Below are positions 38,567-49,900 of a DNA stretch of 64,000 bases, piece by piece (the first letter of the stretch is position 1; each line of letters opens with the position of its first letter). The notes under the pieces are model-generated. The model was not told the DNA's origin and did not search any database. It saw nothing but the letters and a program-made list of their open reading frames with translations. Position numbers and translations under genes: made by a program. Source of the DNA: Anseranas semipalmata (taxonomy: Eukaryota; Chordata; Aves; Anseriformes; Anseranatidae); assembly GCA_013399115.1 (NCBI GenBank), contig VXAA01007260.1:83451-147450 (forward strand). Direction: 5' to 3'.

Positions 38567-38821
38567 CAACAACTTACCCCCGAAGAGGAACTTTTTTCAG
38601 CAGTTTTTGCTGGAAACTTTGACAAGGATGGAGACACCCATTTACAATCACCAGAGGACATCTGCTTGCTAGTTTTGCAGCCGACAGATGCAGAATTTCT
38701 GCATGCTTCAGGTGCTTTCAATTGCCCTTTTATGCTTCTTACCCATTTCATAAGTAGGAATGCAGCTGTTGAATACACTCACAATCTGGCTCCTGGCCCG
38801 GGGTGGGTGAGGAACAGAGAA
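38567..38821 (+). other. Open frame with EF-hand-like loop, unassigned
   Basis: Eighty-five sense codons run between a TAG at 38564 and a TGA at 38822, without an early ATG. Near the start it reads QLTPEEELF, then FDKDGDTHLQSPE. The 12-residue stretch DKDGDTHLQSPE has acidic residues at loop positions 1, 3 and 5, a hydrophobic residue at 8 and Glu at 12, as in an EF-hand; position 6, normally Gly, is Thr. The preceding residues loosely resemble the first helix of calmodulin-like proteins. A donor-like TGG|GTGAGG lies at about 38807. The opposite strand is also open here and ends at its own donor-like GGGG|GTAAGT, so coding status is unproven on either strand. It lies between the two duplicate copies. 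Confidence 0.2.
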
Positions 38822-39189
38822 TGAGGAAACTCCACCTGGCTTTCTGCTAGCACGTGCTGGTGTGGTCTACAGGAAAATCTGTTACATGCTCAGCATGGGG
38901 AGCTTACAAAGAAATTGTGACCTAAACAGAAATTTGTAACAGGAGTGCTTTGCAGGACAGAGTGGTCCAAATGTTTTCCAGTAAAAAATATTCTAAAAAA
39001 AAAAAAATCACATTGAAGAAAGGAATGGGAGCATCTGATGACTCTCTGTGACTGTAAACTAAGTTTACCCCGAAGCCAGGCCTCACCTTTTCCTGCCTGC
39101 TCTTTTACTAAAGAGCTCAAGTGAGCCACAAGAAATGTTGTGCCAAAATGGGCAAACAACAATACTAACCAGCTAACTCATCCTTGCAG

Positions 39190-39423
39190 TTTGGTGAGAC
39201 AACAGGTGCAATTACTGGGGAAGTCCTGGGATTTTCAGAAGACAAAACTGACGTGAGCTGTTGTAAAACAGAAGATGAACAAGTACTTCTTCAAAGAGAG
39301 TTTGTTTCCCAAACCTTTAGCTCATTGACTCAAAAGGTCTTCGTGAAGAAGACACATAAGCAGTTTTCATATAACATTGTGTTTGAGTTTTTTTTGTCTT
39401 ATTTTATAGGGGTTTCAGAATAG
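39190..39423 (+). other. Possible exon containing duplicate copy 2
   Basis: After an acceptor-like TCATCCTTGCAG ending at 39189 the frame is open for 77 codons to a TAG at 39421-39423. It reads FGETTGAITGEVLGFSEDKT, continues through the duplicated segment (CCKTEDEQVLLQREF, FSSLTQKVFVKKTHKQFSY), and ends in a short hydrophobic tail. No family is recognised and no start codon or good donor is evident, so at most it would be a terminal exon or a pseudogene remnant. The support is the pattern of differences from copy 1, not homology. Confidence 0.25.
39243..39385 (+). repeat. Diverged direct duplicate, copy 2
   Basis: Partner of 38271-38416. Identity is strongest in the TTTAGCTCATT and ACACATAAGCAGTTTTCATAT blocks and drops away quickly on both sides, so the duplicated unit is about 145 bp. 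The sequence between the copies is not itself duplicated nearby. Confidence 0.75.
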
Positions 39424-40328
39424 GCATGTGTATAGCCATCCTCTTTCTCTCTTCTCACATAGGGGATGGAATGTCATTCAAGTACAGCAACAGCACTTGA
39501 TACTCTTATTTCTCTTCTCTTTCTGAATGCAGTTATCTGTTCTTATTAAGTAAGAGGCTCCCAGTCTAGTAAAAAGAAATAGTTTGATATGGATCAACAG
39601 CCCTTTTTTAAAGAGAATGTTGTATAAATATTTTCTGTATGAACATTTTTCTTTTAATTCCATCGTAGAAGTGTGGGGTTTGTTTTTGTTTGTTTGGGTT
39701 TTTTTTGTTTTCTCAAATGCTAGTTGCTTTAGTTCTTTCAACAACTTTTGGATTCTCTGAAATACTGGTATTTTTGTGTTCTCGTTTTAAGGTCTTCATG
39801 GAAACAGAGTATAACGGTGTCAATTTCTACTTGCTGTCCAGTCACTGAGCCTGTGAAATGAATTCTTGTCTAAGTAGGAACACCTTGCAGTCAGTTTAGA
39901 TACACTAAACCAAAACTGCAGTTTAAGGTTACGAGGGTCACAATGACTAATGGAAGACTCTAGCCTTTAGATTTATGAGTTACTTTGTGGAAAAGAAAAG
40001 CCTTACTAGGTTTTCAGCTTAAAAACTGAAAAGGCTTAGCAGAGCCTCCAAGGACTGCAGTAAGTTAATCACATCCTCCAAAAGGTGGTTAATGTAATAA
40101 AGTTTGTTGGGAGCTGCTGGGAGGCTCAGCTTCATTTCAGGGGGTGAGGGAGAGGGAAGGATTAAGCTCAATATGAAGGCTATTGGTTCTTACTAAAAAT
40201 GCAGTAAAAAACATTTTTAGATAATGATATATTAAAATAGTTTATAGAAAAGTAATACGCATACATGCAGTGACCCACCTTTACCTCTCCCAAGCATAAT
40301 ACGGCAGGAATGGGAAATCATTACCTGT
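39424..40328. other. Non-coding stretch between duplicate and LTR
   Basis: No gene is recognised. T/G-rich patch (TTTG type) at about 39673-39710. Confidence 0.5.
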
Positions 40329-41091
40329 TGTAGTGGGTCAGCTTTGGCTAAGAGCCAAATGCCCCCCAGCCACTCTCTCACTCTCCCTCCTCAGCAGGGC
40401 AGGGGAGCAAGGAGGATGAGAAAGCTTGTGGGTTGAGATAACGGCAGGGAGATCACTTACCAATTACTGTCACGGGTATGTCAGGCTGACTTAGGGAAAA
40501 TTAATTAAATTTATTGTGAATTAAAATAGATTTGGATAGAATCATAGAACCATAGAAACATGTAGGTTGGAAAAGACCTTCAAGATCATCAAGTCCAACC
40601 ATCAGTGAAAAACAAAAACAGAAATTCATCCGCCACCTTCCCCCCAGCCCTTTTCCTCATACCCAGCTGCCCTCCCGATCCCCCTGGCTCCTCCCGAGGA
40701 GATGGGGAATGGGCGGCCGCAGTCAGTCTGTAACAGCACATCTCTGCCGCTCCCTCATGCTTTTCCCTCCTCCACCATGGGCCTGTCCATGGGCTGCAGG
40801 GCAATCTCTGCTCTGGCACCTGGAGTACTTCCTCCCCTTCTTCCACAATGACCTTGGTGCTCACACTGCTGTTTCTCACACTTTTTGTTCCCTCTTCTTC
40901 TGCCTGTGCAATGTTTTCTGCCCTTTCTTAAGTGTATTTCCCCAGAGGTGTCACCAGCTTCGCTGCCGGGCTCTGCTGTGCCCTGCTGTGGGTCTGCTGA
41001 AGCCAGCAATGGCGATGTCTGGCATGGGGCCCACAGACACCCCTTGCAACCTCCCCCTGCTACCAAAACCCTGCCATTTGCACACAACACA
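40329..41091 (-). mobile_element. Solo LTR of an avian endogenous retrovirus, CR1-interrupted
   Basis: The block starts TGTAGTGGGTCAGCTTTGGC on the plus strand and ends CCCTGCCATTTGCACACAACACA, giving TG...CA ends when read on the minus strand. Inside are blocks familiar from a widespread bird LTR family, such as CTTGTGGGTTGAGATAA, CCCTGCTACCAAAACC and a CCATGGGCTGCAGGG unit. The reverse complement of AATTTATTG supplies AATAAA, a polyadenylation signal for the minus strand. No polypurine tract, primer binding site or gag/pol sequence flanks it, so it is a solo LTR. Target duplication is unclear: CCTGT against GCTGG. A 70-bp CR1 fragment splits it. I cannot assign the exact ERV class by memory. 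Confidence 0.75.
40538..40607 (-). mobile_element. CR1 3' fragment nested in the LTR
   Basis: AGAATCATAGAACCATAGAA followed by GTAGGTTGGAAAAGACCTTC and ATCATCAAGTCCAACCATCA is a CR1 3' end on the minus strand, about 70 bp long. LTR sequence continues on both sides, so the CR1 jumped into an existing LTR. Confidence 0.85.
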
Positions 41092-41717
41092 GCTGGGTTT
41101 GCGGTTAGTAGAATGTAATGAGAGAAGAGACCTCCAGATTCGACCACTGGATGGGGCGTGTTCTTCGAGGAGATTCCCACCATCCGAGATGCACCGTGAG
41201 CACTGAGGCTGTTTCTTGCTGGGAAATGGTCTCTAACTCCTGCTCCTGCCACCCAAGGCTCCCTGTGGTGAAAAAAAAAATGCCTCCCTTGCCCTATAAA
41301 CCACTCTTTCAGGGCACTCTGTTGGTTAACTGTTAGCACAGCAACAGGAGGCATGCCAGTTTGCAACCCACCTCCATCTTCCAGGCTGAATTTGCCCAAA
41401 TACGTGCCAGGGGCTGCTGGGGTCTGGGGAGCACTGGGGCTGTTCCAGGGGTGCATGGCAGGGCCTGGCAGCCAAGGACCACCCCAACACCACAGCATGC
41501 AGCAGGGCAGCAGGGGCAGACCCAGCCCCAGGCAGCAGGCACCTCCCCAGGCATGGGAGTGGGTGAGGCCGGGCCTGGCCACGGCGCTGCGGCTGTGGGT
41601 CAGGAACAGGCCTGGAGCCCAGCACCAGAGCCTTGGAGGAACGTGGCTGCCGGGAGCCAGGGTCAGGCCTTGGGATTGACACAGCTGTAGTCACTGTGAT
41701 GGGTGGGAGATGAAAAT
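41092..41717. other. GC-rich unassigned block up to the assembly gap
   Basis: After the LTR the sequence becomes GC-rich, mostly from 41350 to 41690, with several overlapping open frames on both strands that share no recognisable domain. It includes a five-run G-quadruplex motif at 41410-41451. It ends at the N run, so part of it may be missing. Candidates are a GC-rich minisatellite-like region, a decayed retroviral internal fragment or an unknown insertion. Confidence 0.45.
41410..41451 (+). other. G-quadruplex motif
   Basis: Four GGGG runs with loops of 5, 3 and 6 bases span 41410-41439, with a fifth GGGG at about 41448-41451. This exceeds the usual G3N1-7 definition. GC-rich structured DNA is a common cause of short-read dropout and may explain the gap 270 bp downstream. 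Confidence 0.8.
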
Positions 41718-41774
41718 NNNNNNNNNNNNNNNNNNNNNNNNNNNNNNNNNNNNNNNNNNNNNNNNNNNNNNNNN
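41718..41774. other. Assembly gap, 57 N
   Basis: Fifty-seven undetermined bases. The sides end in GATGAAAAT and begin AAAATGAAAC, sharing a few bases, which can happen when a scaffolder places overlapping contig ends. The true length is unknown. Confidence 1.
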
Positions 41775-44199
41775 AAAATGAAACATTAAGCAACTAAATT
41801 TTTAAATATTATTTTTTTTTTTTTATCTATAGGCAAACCAGTTGAATACAAATTTAGCAACAGAGCTTTCTTAATGCCTCAAGGAAAGATTCCTTCTCTT
41901 GATAGCGTCTGGCTGCCAATTTTATAGGGAATTTTCTTTTCCTATCACAAAATTGCCCAAGAAATGTTTTCCTCTTTAAATACAACTAAGAACTCTTTTT
42001 CTTAAAATGAATCCCTTAGAAATTAAAATACCTACTCTGTATGACTCTCTGCAATGTGAGAAAGATGATTTCCACACTGCACAGATTGCAGGTGAAGGTG
42101 GGTAACCAGGTGAGCCATCAGGTCAAGGTGATGGGCCTTGATTTCTGCTGTATGGGTGGGTGGGAAGAAGCAGTGATGGTGCTTTGAACCATTCAGCCTC
42201 ACTGAGCCAGAACAGAGGAGACAATAGGAAGAAAAAGAAGTCACAAGAGTGTATTTCAGATGTTTCACCTTGACAGATAAAGTCAACTCTCCCTCTCAGA
42301 TATGGCTCCTTTCATGAGCTGTTCCTAGAGTAAGACAGCAGTAAAGGACCCTTCTGGTAAATCTACATATAAAAGTGCAATATACTATTTAATTAGTGGT
42401 AAATTAGTTCTTAATACAGTGTTTCTTGTGCAGCTTTGCCTTTGGATACTGAAATATTATTGCTAAGCAATTCACTAGAAGTTGTGAAAGGAAGAGGAGT
42501 GGTAAATGTCTCCCGTATTAATGGTTTCATTCTACTTGAACACAGTACTTTAAATAATTAATTCACAATCCATTGTAAACCTAAAAGCTCTTTTTTTTTT
42601 TTTTTTTTTTTCCAAAATGCCAGCAGGCATGTGTTGGAAATAACGCACTCCTTTCCTGAATAGTATTGGGTAATCTCAGTCAGGTTCTGGAAACTGGAAA
42701 AGTTTTGTTAGATAACTTGAACAAACTAGGAAGTTCTAGTTTCTGTCTAGGAGCGTACGTGATCTTAATTATGGTATCTATGTTGGTGTATTTTTACCTA
42801 GACTGAATTTTCTTACAGCTTCTCTGTGGCCTTAAATTAATCAGGAATGATTGTTTCATTACCTTTCGTTTGTAACATCTGTCAAAGGTCAATTTTGCAG
42901 TAGAAGATTTGTCATTTGTAGTTTAGTCTTCTTGTATCCTTGGAGTGGTTTTACTCAAGACACAGCTAGTTAAGGATTAAAACTGTTACATTCAAAGGAT
43001 CTCAGATGAAATTTTTAACCATTAAGTACCCAAAATTGTCATGGCTAGTTTTGCCAAGTTTTCTGTGGGGCTAACAAAGGGACCTCAAGTATACTGTTCA
43101 TAGGAGCCATGAAGATCTACCTTCCAGGGAGGGGTGGATTTTGCACAGCCTTCTTGATCTTACTTAGCCATGCAGTAAATGAATGATGACCAGGATGTCC
43201 TGAAAGTTGATTCTCTTCTTCTTTGCTACTTTCCCTGTGTATAACCACAAAAGCAGACTTCACCTGGGTGTAGTCTGCTTGAAATTAATAGTAATACCCG
43301 TATATAGTTTATTTCCAAATAAACTGTTAGTTATTTCCAAATCATTCTGTCAGTTATATACTGCTTTCACCTAAATATGCGTTTTTCTTTTACAGTGGAA
43401 TCATGATAAAAATGGCCTTCTGGATTTCCTTTTTTAGCTAGTACATTACATAAGTGTAAACTGTTCCTGATAACCCTAACATGATTCCATTAGAATTTGT
43501 TTGTGTTTAAAATGTGACAAGTTGCAACTGCTTAGAATACTTTTGGCTCTGTAGAATAAAAATGGTTTGAGCTTTTTCTGTGTTAAGCAACAGAGAATGA
43601 AAGAACAATAATGTTTAAAAATTACAGAGTTTAAAAACACCTTTTTAAGTGTTAGCCGAATTTATCCAAGTCTTATGTAACAGTCAAGTCTCAGTAGTAT
43701 CAGACAAGGCAAGAAAAACAAAATTGAAAGCAAGTTTTACTGGTGGTATTTTTAAACCAGGAATATTTGTCCTACTTCCAATGCTTTTATTTCCCCTTTC
43801 TCCACCTGTAAATCATCTTGCGCCAGTAGCTTTTGTGTTCCTGCCCAGTGCTGCAGTGACCTGTTCGGATGTGAACGCTACCAGTGTAAACAAGCACTCA
43901 CTGAGCAGCATGTCTTTCAGTAAGTGGAGTCAGCAACACGTCAGAGTGAACTTGTGCATTGTTGTGGATGCTACCAAGCATACAGCATTTAATAACTGCT
44001 GCAACTGTGGAGGCAGCAGGTCTAAGATGGAAGAAAATATTTTATTGTTTCCCACAATGTAGGGTATTGCTAAGTTGTGGAAGTCATTTATCCAATGGTG
44101 TGTGGATTCCAAAGCTCGGTCCTCCATAAAAGAGACAGGTAAATTCATGGAGAATTGGTCTACAGGTCACTCTTAAATGCAGAGAAAAAGATTTAGTGC
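41775..44199. other. AT-rich non-coding stretch
   Basis: No gene is recognised. T run of 21 at 42591-42611. Perfect 8-bp hairpin AGTTTATT/AATAAACT with a 4-base loop at 43306-43325. The 137-codon frame at 43649-44062 resembles no family. Confidence 0.55.
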
Positions 44200-44774
44200 T
44201 GTTGCGGTTTAACCCAGCAGGCAGCTAAGCACCACACAGCCGTTCGCTCACCCTTCCCCTCTTTCCCGCCCACTGGGATGCGGGAGAGAATCAGAAGGAG
44301 AAAAAAGTAAAAGCTTGTGGGTTGAAATAAAGACAGTTTAATAGGACAGAAAAGGAAGGGAAATAATGATGATGATGATGACAATAATAGAATGTACAAA
44401 GCAAGTGATATACAATGCAATTGCTCACCACCTGCTGACTGATGCCAAGTCTGTCCCCGAGCAGCGGTCCCCCCATACCAGCCAGCCACCCCATATTAAT
44501 TGTCCCGCATGATGCCATACAGAATGGGACATCCCTTTGGTCCATTTGGGCCAGCTGTCCTGGCTGTGTCCCCTCCTGGCTCCTGGTGCACCCCAGCCCC
44601 TCGCTGCCAAGGGCAGCACGAGCAGCTGGAAAGGCCTTGGCTGTGTGTAAGCACTGCTCTGCAACAACTAAACATCAGTGTGCTATCAGCATTATTCTCA
44701 TCCTGAATCCAAAACACAGCACCATACCAGCTACTAGGAGGAAAAATAACTCTATCCAAGCCAAAATCAGGACA
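44200..44774 (-). mobile_element. Solo LTR of an avian endogenous retrovirus
   Basis: On the plus strand it starts TGTTGCGGTTTAACCCAGCA and ends AACTCTATCCAAGCCAAAAT then CAGGACA. On the minus strand it therefore begins TGTCCTGATTTTGGC, the well-known start of a family common in bird genomes, and ends CA. Length is 575 bp. Candidate 5-bp target duplication: AGTGC before and AGTGT after (one mismatch). Internal landmarks are the AGCACCACACAGCC block, the AAAGCTTGTGGGTTGA segment shared with the LTR at 40.3 kb, and a short GAT repeat at about 44368-44383. No internal retroviral genes flank it. Small frames across it are non-coding. Confidence 0.88.
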
Positions 44775-45912
44775 AGTGTCTAGCAACTTCTGATTGTCAG
44801 AAGCTGGGCAGATGGTAAGGCAAGAGATTAAGTTTAGGCTTTTCCTGGTTCAGAAACTCCTTCCATTCACTCGCTGCTACATGTTACTGGACATAGGTAC
44901 TGGGGCAGGCGGTCTGGTTTAGGCAAATGTTGTCTTCTTCTGGGAGTACTGCCTGGGCTTCATGAGTTAAGTATAATAATCATCTCTAATACTCTTTTCC
45001 AGTTTTTAACCAAATCTGAATTTAGTTTGAATTTAAAACTGAATTACTGGTTTAGCTTCATATTTACTTTGGCTGTTGTTTGTTAGCATGGTAAGTCAGT
45101 TCTTCACTTCAAACTTAACTATTTCAGACTTAGCCCGGAAATCAGTAATAGCAAGCAGCACAAGTTGTTTTGAGTCAGGAATAGCTCCAAGATATATTCA
45201 GCTGATCAAACTAGTCAAATGCATTGTTTTATCAACTGCTCTTATGCTCTTTCATGAACTTGGACTAATTTTAGAGCTAAGAGAAGAATTAGCAATTCAC
45301 AGTACAGGCTTACCAGATGCTGTTGACAAATGTGAATAAAACAGCAACACAGTCAGGCTGAAAAGAACATTTGAAGATCACCTTGTCCCTTCAGTATTAA
45401 AGACTAAGCTAGACGAGAGAAGTAATAAATTCATGCACCCCATGCCATTATTAAATTAGCCAAGCTGAGAGTATAGACATAATACTGTACAAGAGTTTTA
45501 TTGGTATGAGTTCCAGTCCCCATAATTTAGCAAACAAATTGAATAATTCTGACAGGTGATTCTGTCATGGTGAAAGTTTCCCAACGTGGGACTCAGTTAT
45601 TTACAAATTATACAGCTTATTTCCATACATTTCCTGAGCCCGTCAGATGAGTGTTCTGCAGAAGATGAACACATATTTTTAATGCAAAATGAAGTATGCC
45701 TTTTTGCAAGCCAGTAGATCTGTTTTGAAACAAGCCACTGTCCCAGTCAGTCCATAATGGTTTATTTTCATACCTTTTCAGTGTAAGACAGGAACTGATG
45801 CAGAGGGCAAGAATGGATAGTGCAAAGGGACCATCTTGCATAAGTGAAGCTCAGGACAGAATACAGTCATGTTCATTCCTTTTTGTTTTTGTCCTCCTGC
45901 CAGAGATATGTA

Positions 45913-45964
45913 GTTTTTGTTGTTGTTGTTTGTTTGTTGTTTGTTTGTTTGTTTGTTTGTTTTT
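45913..45964. repeat. (TTG)n/(TTTG)n simple repeat
   Basis: Compound TTG and TTTG tract about 50 bp long. Confidence 0.9.
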
Positions 45965-46911
45965 AAGCCATATGTGAAACATGTTAAATAAAAAGGGTTA
46001 GGAAGCCATCCATCCAAGTTTCTGAGTTTACAACTATCTCATAGCCTGTCTAATCATTAGGACATTCCCCTCAGGAGAAAAGAAATCTGAAAACAAAGAT
46101 GAGAATCGCATCAAGATGAAGAGACAACTAAGATTTTTTTCTAGAACCTATACAAGTCTTTTAAAAAGAGAGCTGCTATGCCTAGCATTTTCTTGAAACA
46201 AAGTGCCTACGCTTGCGTATTATACAGGATCCATTGCTACTTGTATTTTACAAATATAACTGTGATTGACAGTGAAAACTGAACTGTGATTTAGCAGATC
46301 CATATAGGATGAAGTATATGTTACTTATATTTTGTGCTCTTATTTTGCTGCTAGGATGGCCACAGGGCCTGTTGCCATAAGTAGAGGAGACAGGCATAGA
46401 ATCCAGTCAGCCAGCAAGAGAGTTGTTGAATAGCAAAACTGGAATGAACTACTATTAAATCTGACTAGAAAGTTTGTTCTAAAATGCTATTTCAGATTTC
46501 AATTACTGTTATCATTTTCACTGTTGTTTCAATTCATCTTCCATCATTACTTTCTGATCGTCTTTCTATCCTGCCAAGCTTTTCTTCTTCTGTGTATTTT
46601 TTTAGTGGATGATTTCCCCTATCACTAGATCATGCCTATTCCTAAAATATTTGCCTGAGAGCTTTTGCTTCTCCGTTGGGAGGAGACATCAAAGGAGCTA
46701 TCATCTAATTGATTTGTGTTTTGTCTTTTTCTTCCATGAAAAATGAGGTCATCACAACACAGGGTAAGGAAAAAAAAAAAAAAGACATTTAAAATAAATT
46801 AATACATAGCCTTTAGATTCACTGAGATCTATTTGTATCTACCGTGAACATTTTGTTAGGATTTTTTTTCTTAAAAGATGTTTACTTAATAGGAATATTA
46901 GGGTGGAGTTT

Positions 46912-46967
46912 TTGTTGTTTTGTTGTTGTTGGGGGATTTTTTTTGGTCGGTTGGTTGGTTGGTTTTA
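46912..46967. repeat. T/G-rich compound repeat with (GGTT)n
   Basis: TTTTG/TTG units, then a G5 run and T run, then four GGTT units. Confidence 0.85.
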
Positions 46968-49900
46968 TTCTACCTAAAGTATAAAGAGATTCGAACATTG
47001 AAATACAGTGACATAGCTCACTAGAATATAGAGATTGAATAAATTGTCCAACTGAAGTGGGATGCTGTGAAATTTCCTCAAGATTTATGGTTAGACAGAT
47101 TCCACTGTCTCTGTAGCTAAGGCTGAAAAACTAACTACTTAACTGCAAGCAATACGGATCCCCTGTGCTGCCATTTCAAATGATGCTTAACTCAAACAAA
47201 TTAGTCAATTTCTGAAAACTGAGATGGGCACATCTTCAGCTATCTTAATTCGTTTGTCGAATGTGGATCTATACTATTCTATGTTACTATGTGAATGAAA
47301 GACAGGTCAGAGTTGTGATTATTTTATAAATCTGTCAAGTACAGTTCCCAGGAAAATCAACTGAATTTCCACATACAAAGGTGAAGAGAAACTAGATTGA
47401 TGTATGTCAGAAACATATTCCAAATCCATAATCTTCTAATGGTTTTTTGTTAGTTATCAAAAAGCATTTAAGTTTGCAGTAAAACTACTGAGAGTAAGAA
47501 TAAACATTTACAGGGAAAAGAACAGAGGAAAAAATAACTGACTGCAATGAATTATGGTACTTTAACTGCAAGACAGTACCTTTCAAATAGCACTGCTAGG
47601 GGAAGAATCACCTTGAATTTTAGGAGCTTGGGATATTGTTTCTTTGGTAATTGTTCTAGAAGGAAATTGTGAAATGCGTAGATTTTTCTAGTAAGAAGTA
47701 AGCCCTGTCATCTTCAGTTAGGGCACCTACTTCATGTTTGCAATACAGCGAGAAGTTTGGCTAATTACAGCATTATCTGAAGTTTGAGTCACCTACTTGC
47801 AAAATGTAATGTATTAGTTGGCAAACTCAAAGCCCAATGAGTATTTCCTGTATCTCCAGTTGATTTATTTACATTGAGCATACCAAAAATGCCAACTTGC
47901 ATAAATGTAAGGTAGTAATTCCTGAGAAAGAATGAATCTTAAACAGTGAGGCCAGCATAATTCCATGTCCCCTCTTTCTCACCAGCCAAGTGGTTCAGGA
48001 ATATTTTCAAGATGAGTTAATTAGCATGCTACTTAGCAAAGAATTCATAATGCCAAACTACCCTGTCTCTGTTATCATTGCTGCTGTGCACAAGTATCAT
48101 AACTTACACTAAAATTCTTTGCAATCTCTAGAACATTTCTTATACATCTTGCATTCCGGTAACTTGCTTAGTCCAGATGCCAGAGTGCACAAGATAGATC
48201 TGAGTTTTGCATGGTACCTCATAATTTTTGTTACATTGCATTTTTTTTTAACATTTACAGGGTGTGGCTGCTCCTATACACTGTAGATCCTCACATTACG
48301 GTGCAAAATAGATATAAATTGATTGGATGTAATTTGCCACTGTTCCATGTTTGCTTTCAAGTAGCTGTTACTGCTTTCTTCTAGAACATGGCAATAGACA
48401 ACCAGTTGTGACAGAAAGTTGTTTGCATTAATTCACTGAGTAAAATGTACTTTCTAGTGAATTTAGGCTGCTTTTATTGTTTATCACAAGATATTTGACA
48501 ACCCACAAGCTGGACTGAGCTCACAAGATGTTTCTGTTTGACTTGACACCTTCTACAGGTGAATTGAAGCAGTTATTCCATCATTCAGATAGGCAAAACC
48601 TACAGGATTTATCTCCCACCATAAAGTGGGTGGAGAGGAGTGGCAGCACTGGTGATAGCTGGGGAAGAAGAAAGGCCCCCACAACTTTGCAAGCTTCTAT
48701 TGGCTGCACCATGAACCCAGTGCTGTGACTGAGGCAGGCGGTCCTCCTCGCCCTAAATGCTTCCTTCCACGGCTCCACAGACTTCATTTCTGCAACAGAA
48801 GTGTACCGTGAAGTGGCAGGATAGGGAGGTCAATGGGAAGGGTACGTGACCCCTTGCATGGGAGTCCAGTGCTGCCTCTACGGGAAACATGGCAGAGCTG
48901 TCTGGCAAAGCCACTGTTCCTTGGCAATGGGAAGAGCAAGGCTGGGCCTAGGCTGAGCATCTCCGCAAAGAGGGAAAAAGGGTTGGCAAAGCACGACTTC
49001 GTTTGCACGCAGCTGAAATGTCCTACCTGCCTAGGCAGCATATTTGGCTGCATTTGCCCTACAGAAAATTGAATAATTAAACCTAAAGGTACTAGAGTGT
49101 GGTGGGATTTTCTTTTTCTGTCATATTAAGTACATAAAGCTACAATTTCAGAGACCAGCCTTGGTCGCAGAAGAGCTATGCACTCTCAGAGGATAGAGGG
49201 CTACAGCATTAAGCGGGCCTTGACTACCCTTAAATGCTGGATCTATAAATGAACCAAAAATCTACTGTTGTCGTTGAGATCTAGCTGACACAGTTAGTGA
49301 TGAGATCAGAAAAATGCATCTCATAAAACAAAAATGTTAGTTGCCAGTCTAGTCTCTAGACTGTGCTGACTGTATTGACATATATCAGTTAACTATAATA
49401 GGAGCTTAGACAACTACATGTAGATGCCTAAATATAGGTATATTCTTGAACTGCATGACACCCAGATTGCCTTGTTTTAGCATAAAGAGTAAGACAAGCA
49501 TCTGATTGTTAAGGGGTGTTATTTGGGCCAGTTAGCTTTTCTCTAGCTGTTATGTAATTTTCTCCAGTTTGTTGAAATTGTTCCAGTTGTTTCTGACAAA
49601 CGGAGTAGAAATTTGTGTTCACATTTATAATCTCCATGTACTGAAATTATTCCTGAGAAGGACCTCCTAACCTTTGGATATTTCTGTGTCTCTAAAACTT
49701 ACAGCTCCTTTTCTTATATCTGTAGTCATGGTAATGAAGTCTAACCTGTCTCTGTGCCCCACTGCTCAGGACTATTTAAGACAAGGTTATGCTATTTTTG
49801 ATACTGTGCATTATGTCAAATATTGCCCTTATTTTACTTTATTTTATTTTATATTTTATTCTTTGCCTTCATGCTGAAAATTTACTTCAGAATCCTAGTT

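Noticed and set aside
38271..39385. Duplicates as LTRs or terminal repeats of one element
   Set aside because: No TG...CA ends, no target duplication, and the similarity fades gradually at both ends.
40755..41582. 275-codon minus-strand open frame
   Set aside because: Its 3' third is inside the LTR and the rest is GC-rich unassigned DNA; no domain, and GC-rich sequence is open on several frames at once.
43649..44062. 137-codon plus-strand open frame
   Set aside because: No domain, no splice or promoter context, and no codon pattern that stands out; consistent with chance.
40329..44774. Two LTRs as the ends of one provirus
   Set aside because: They belong to different families, and the 3.1 kb between them holds no gag, pol or env sequence, polypurine tract or primer binding site.
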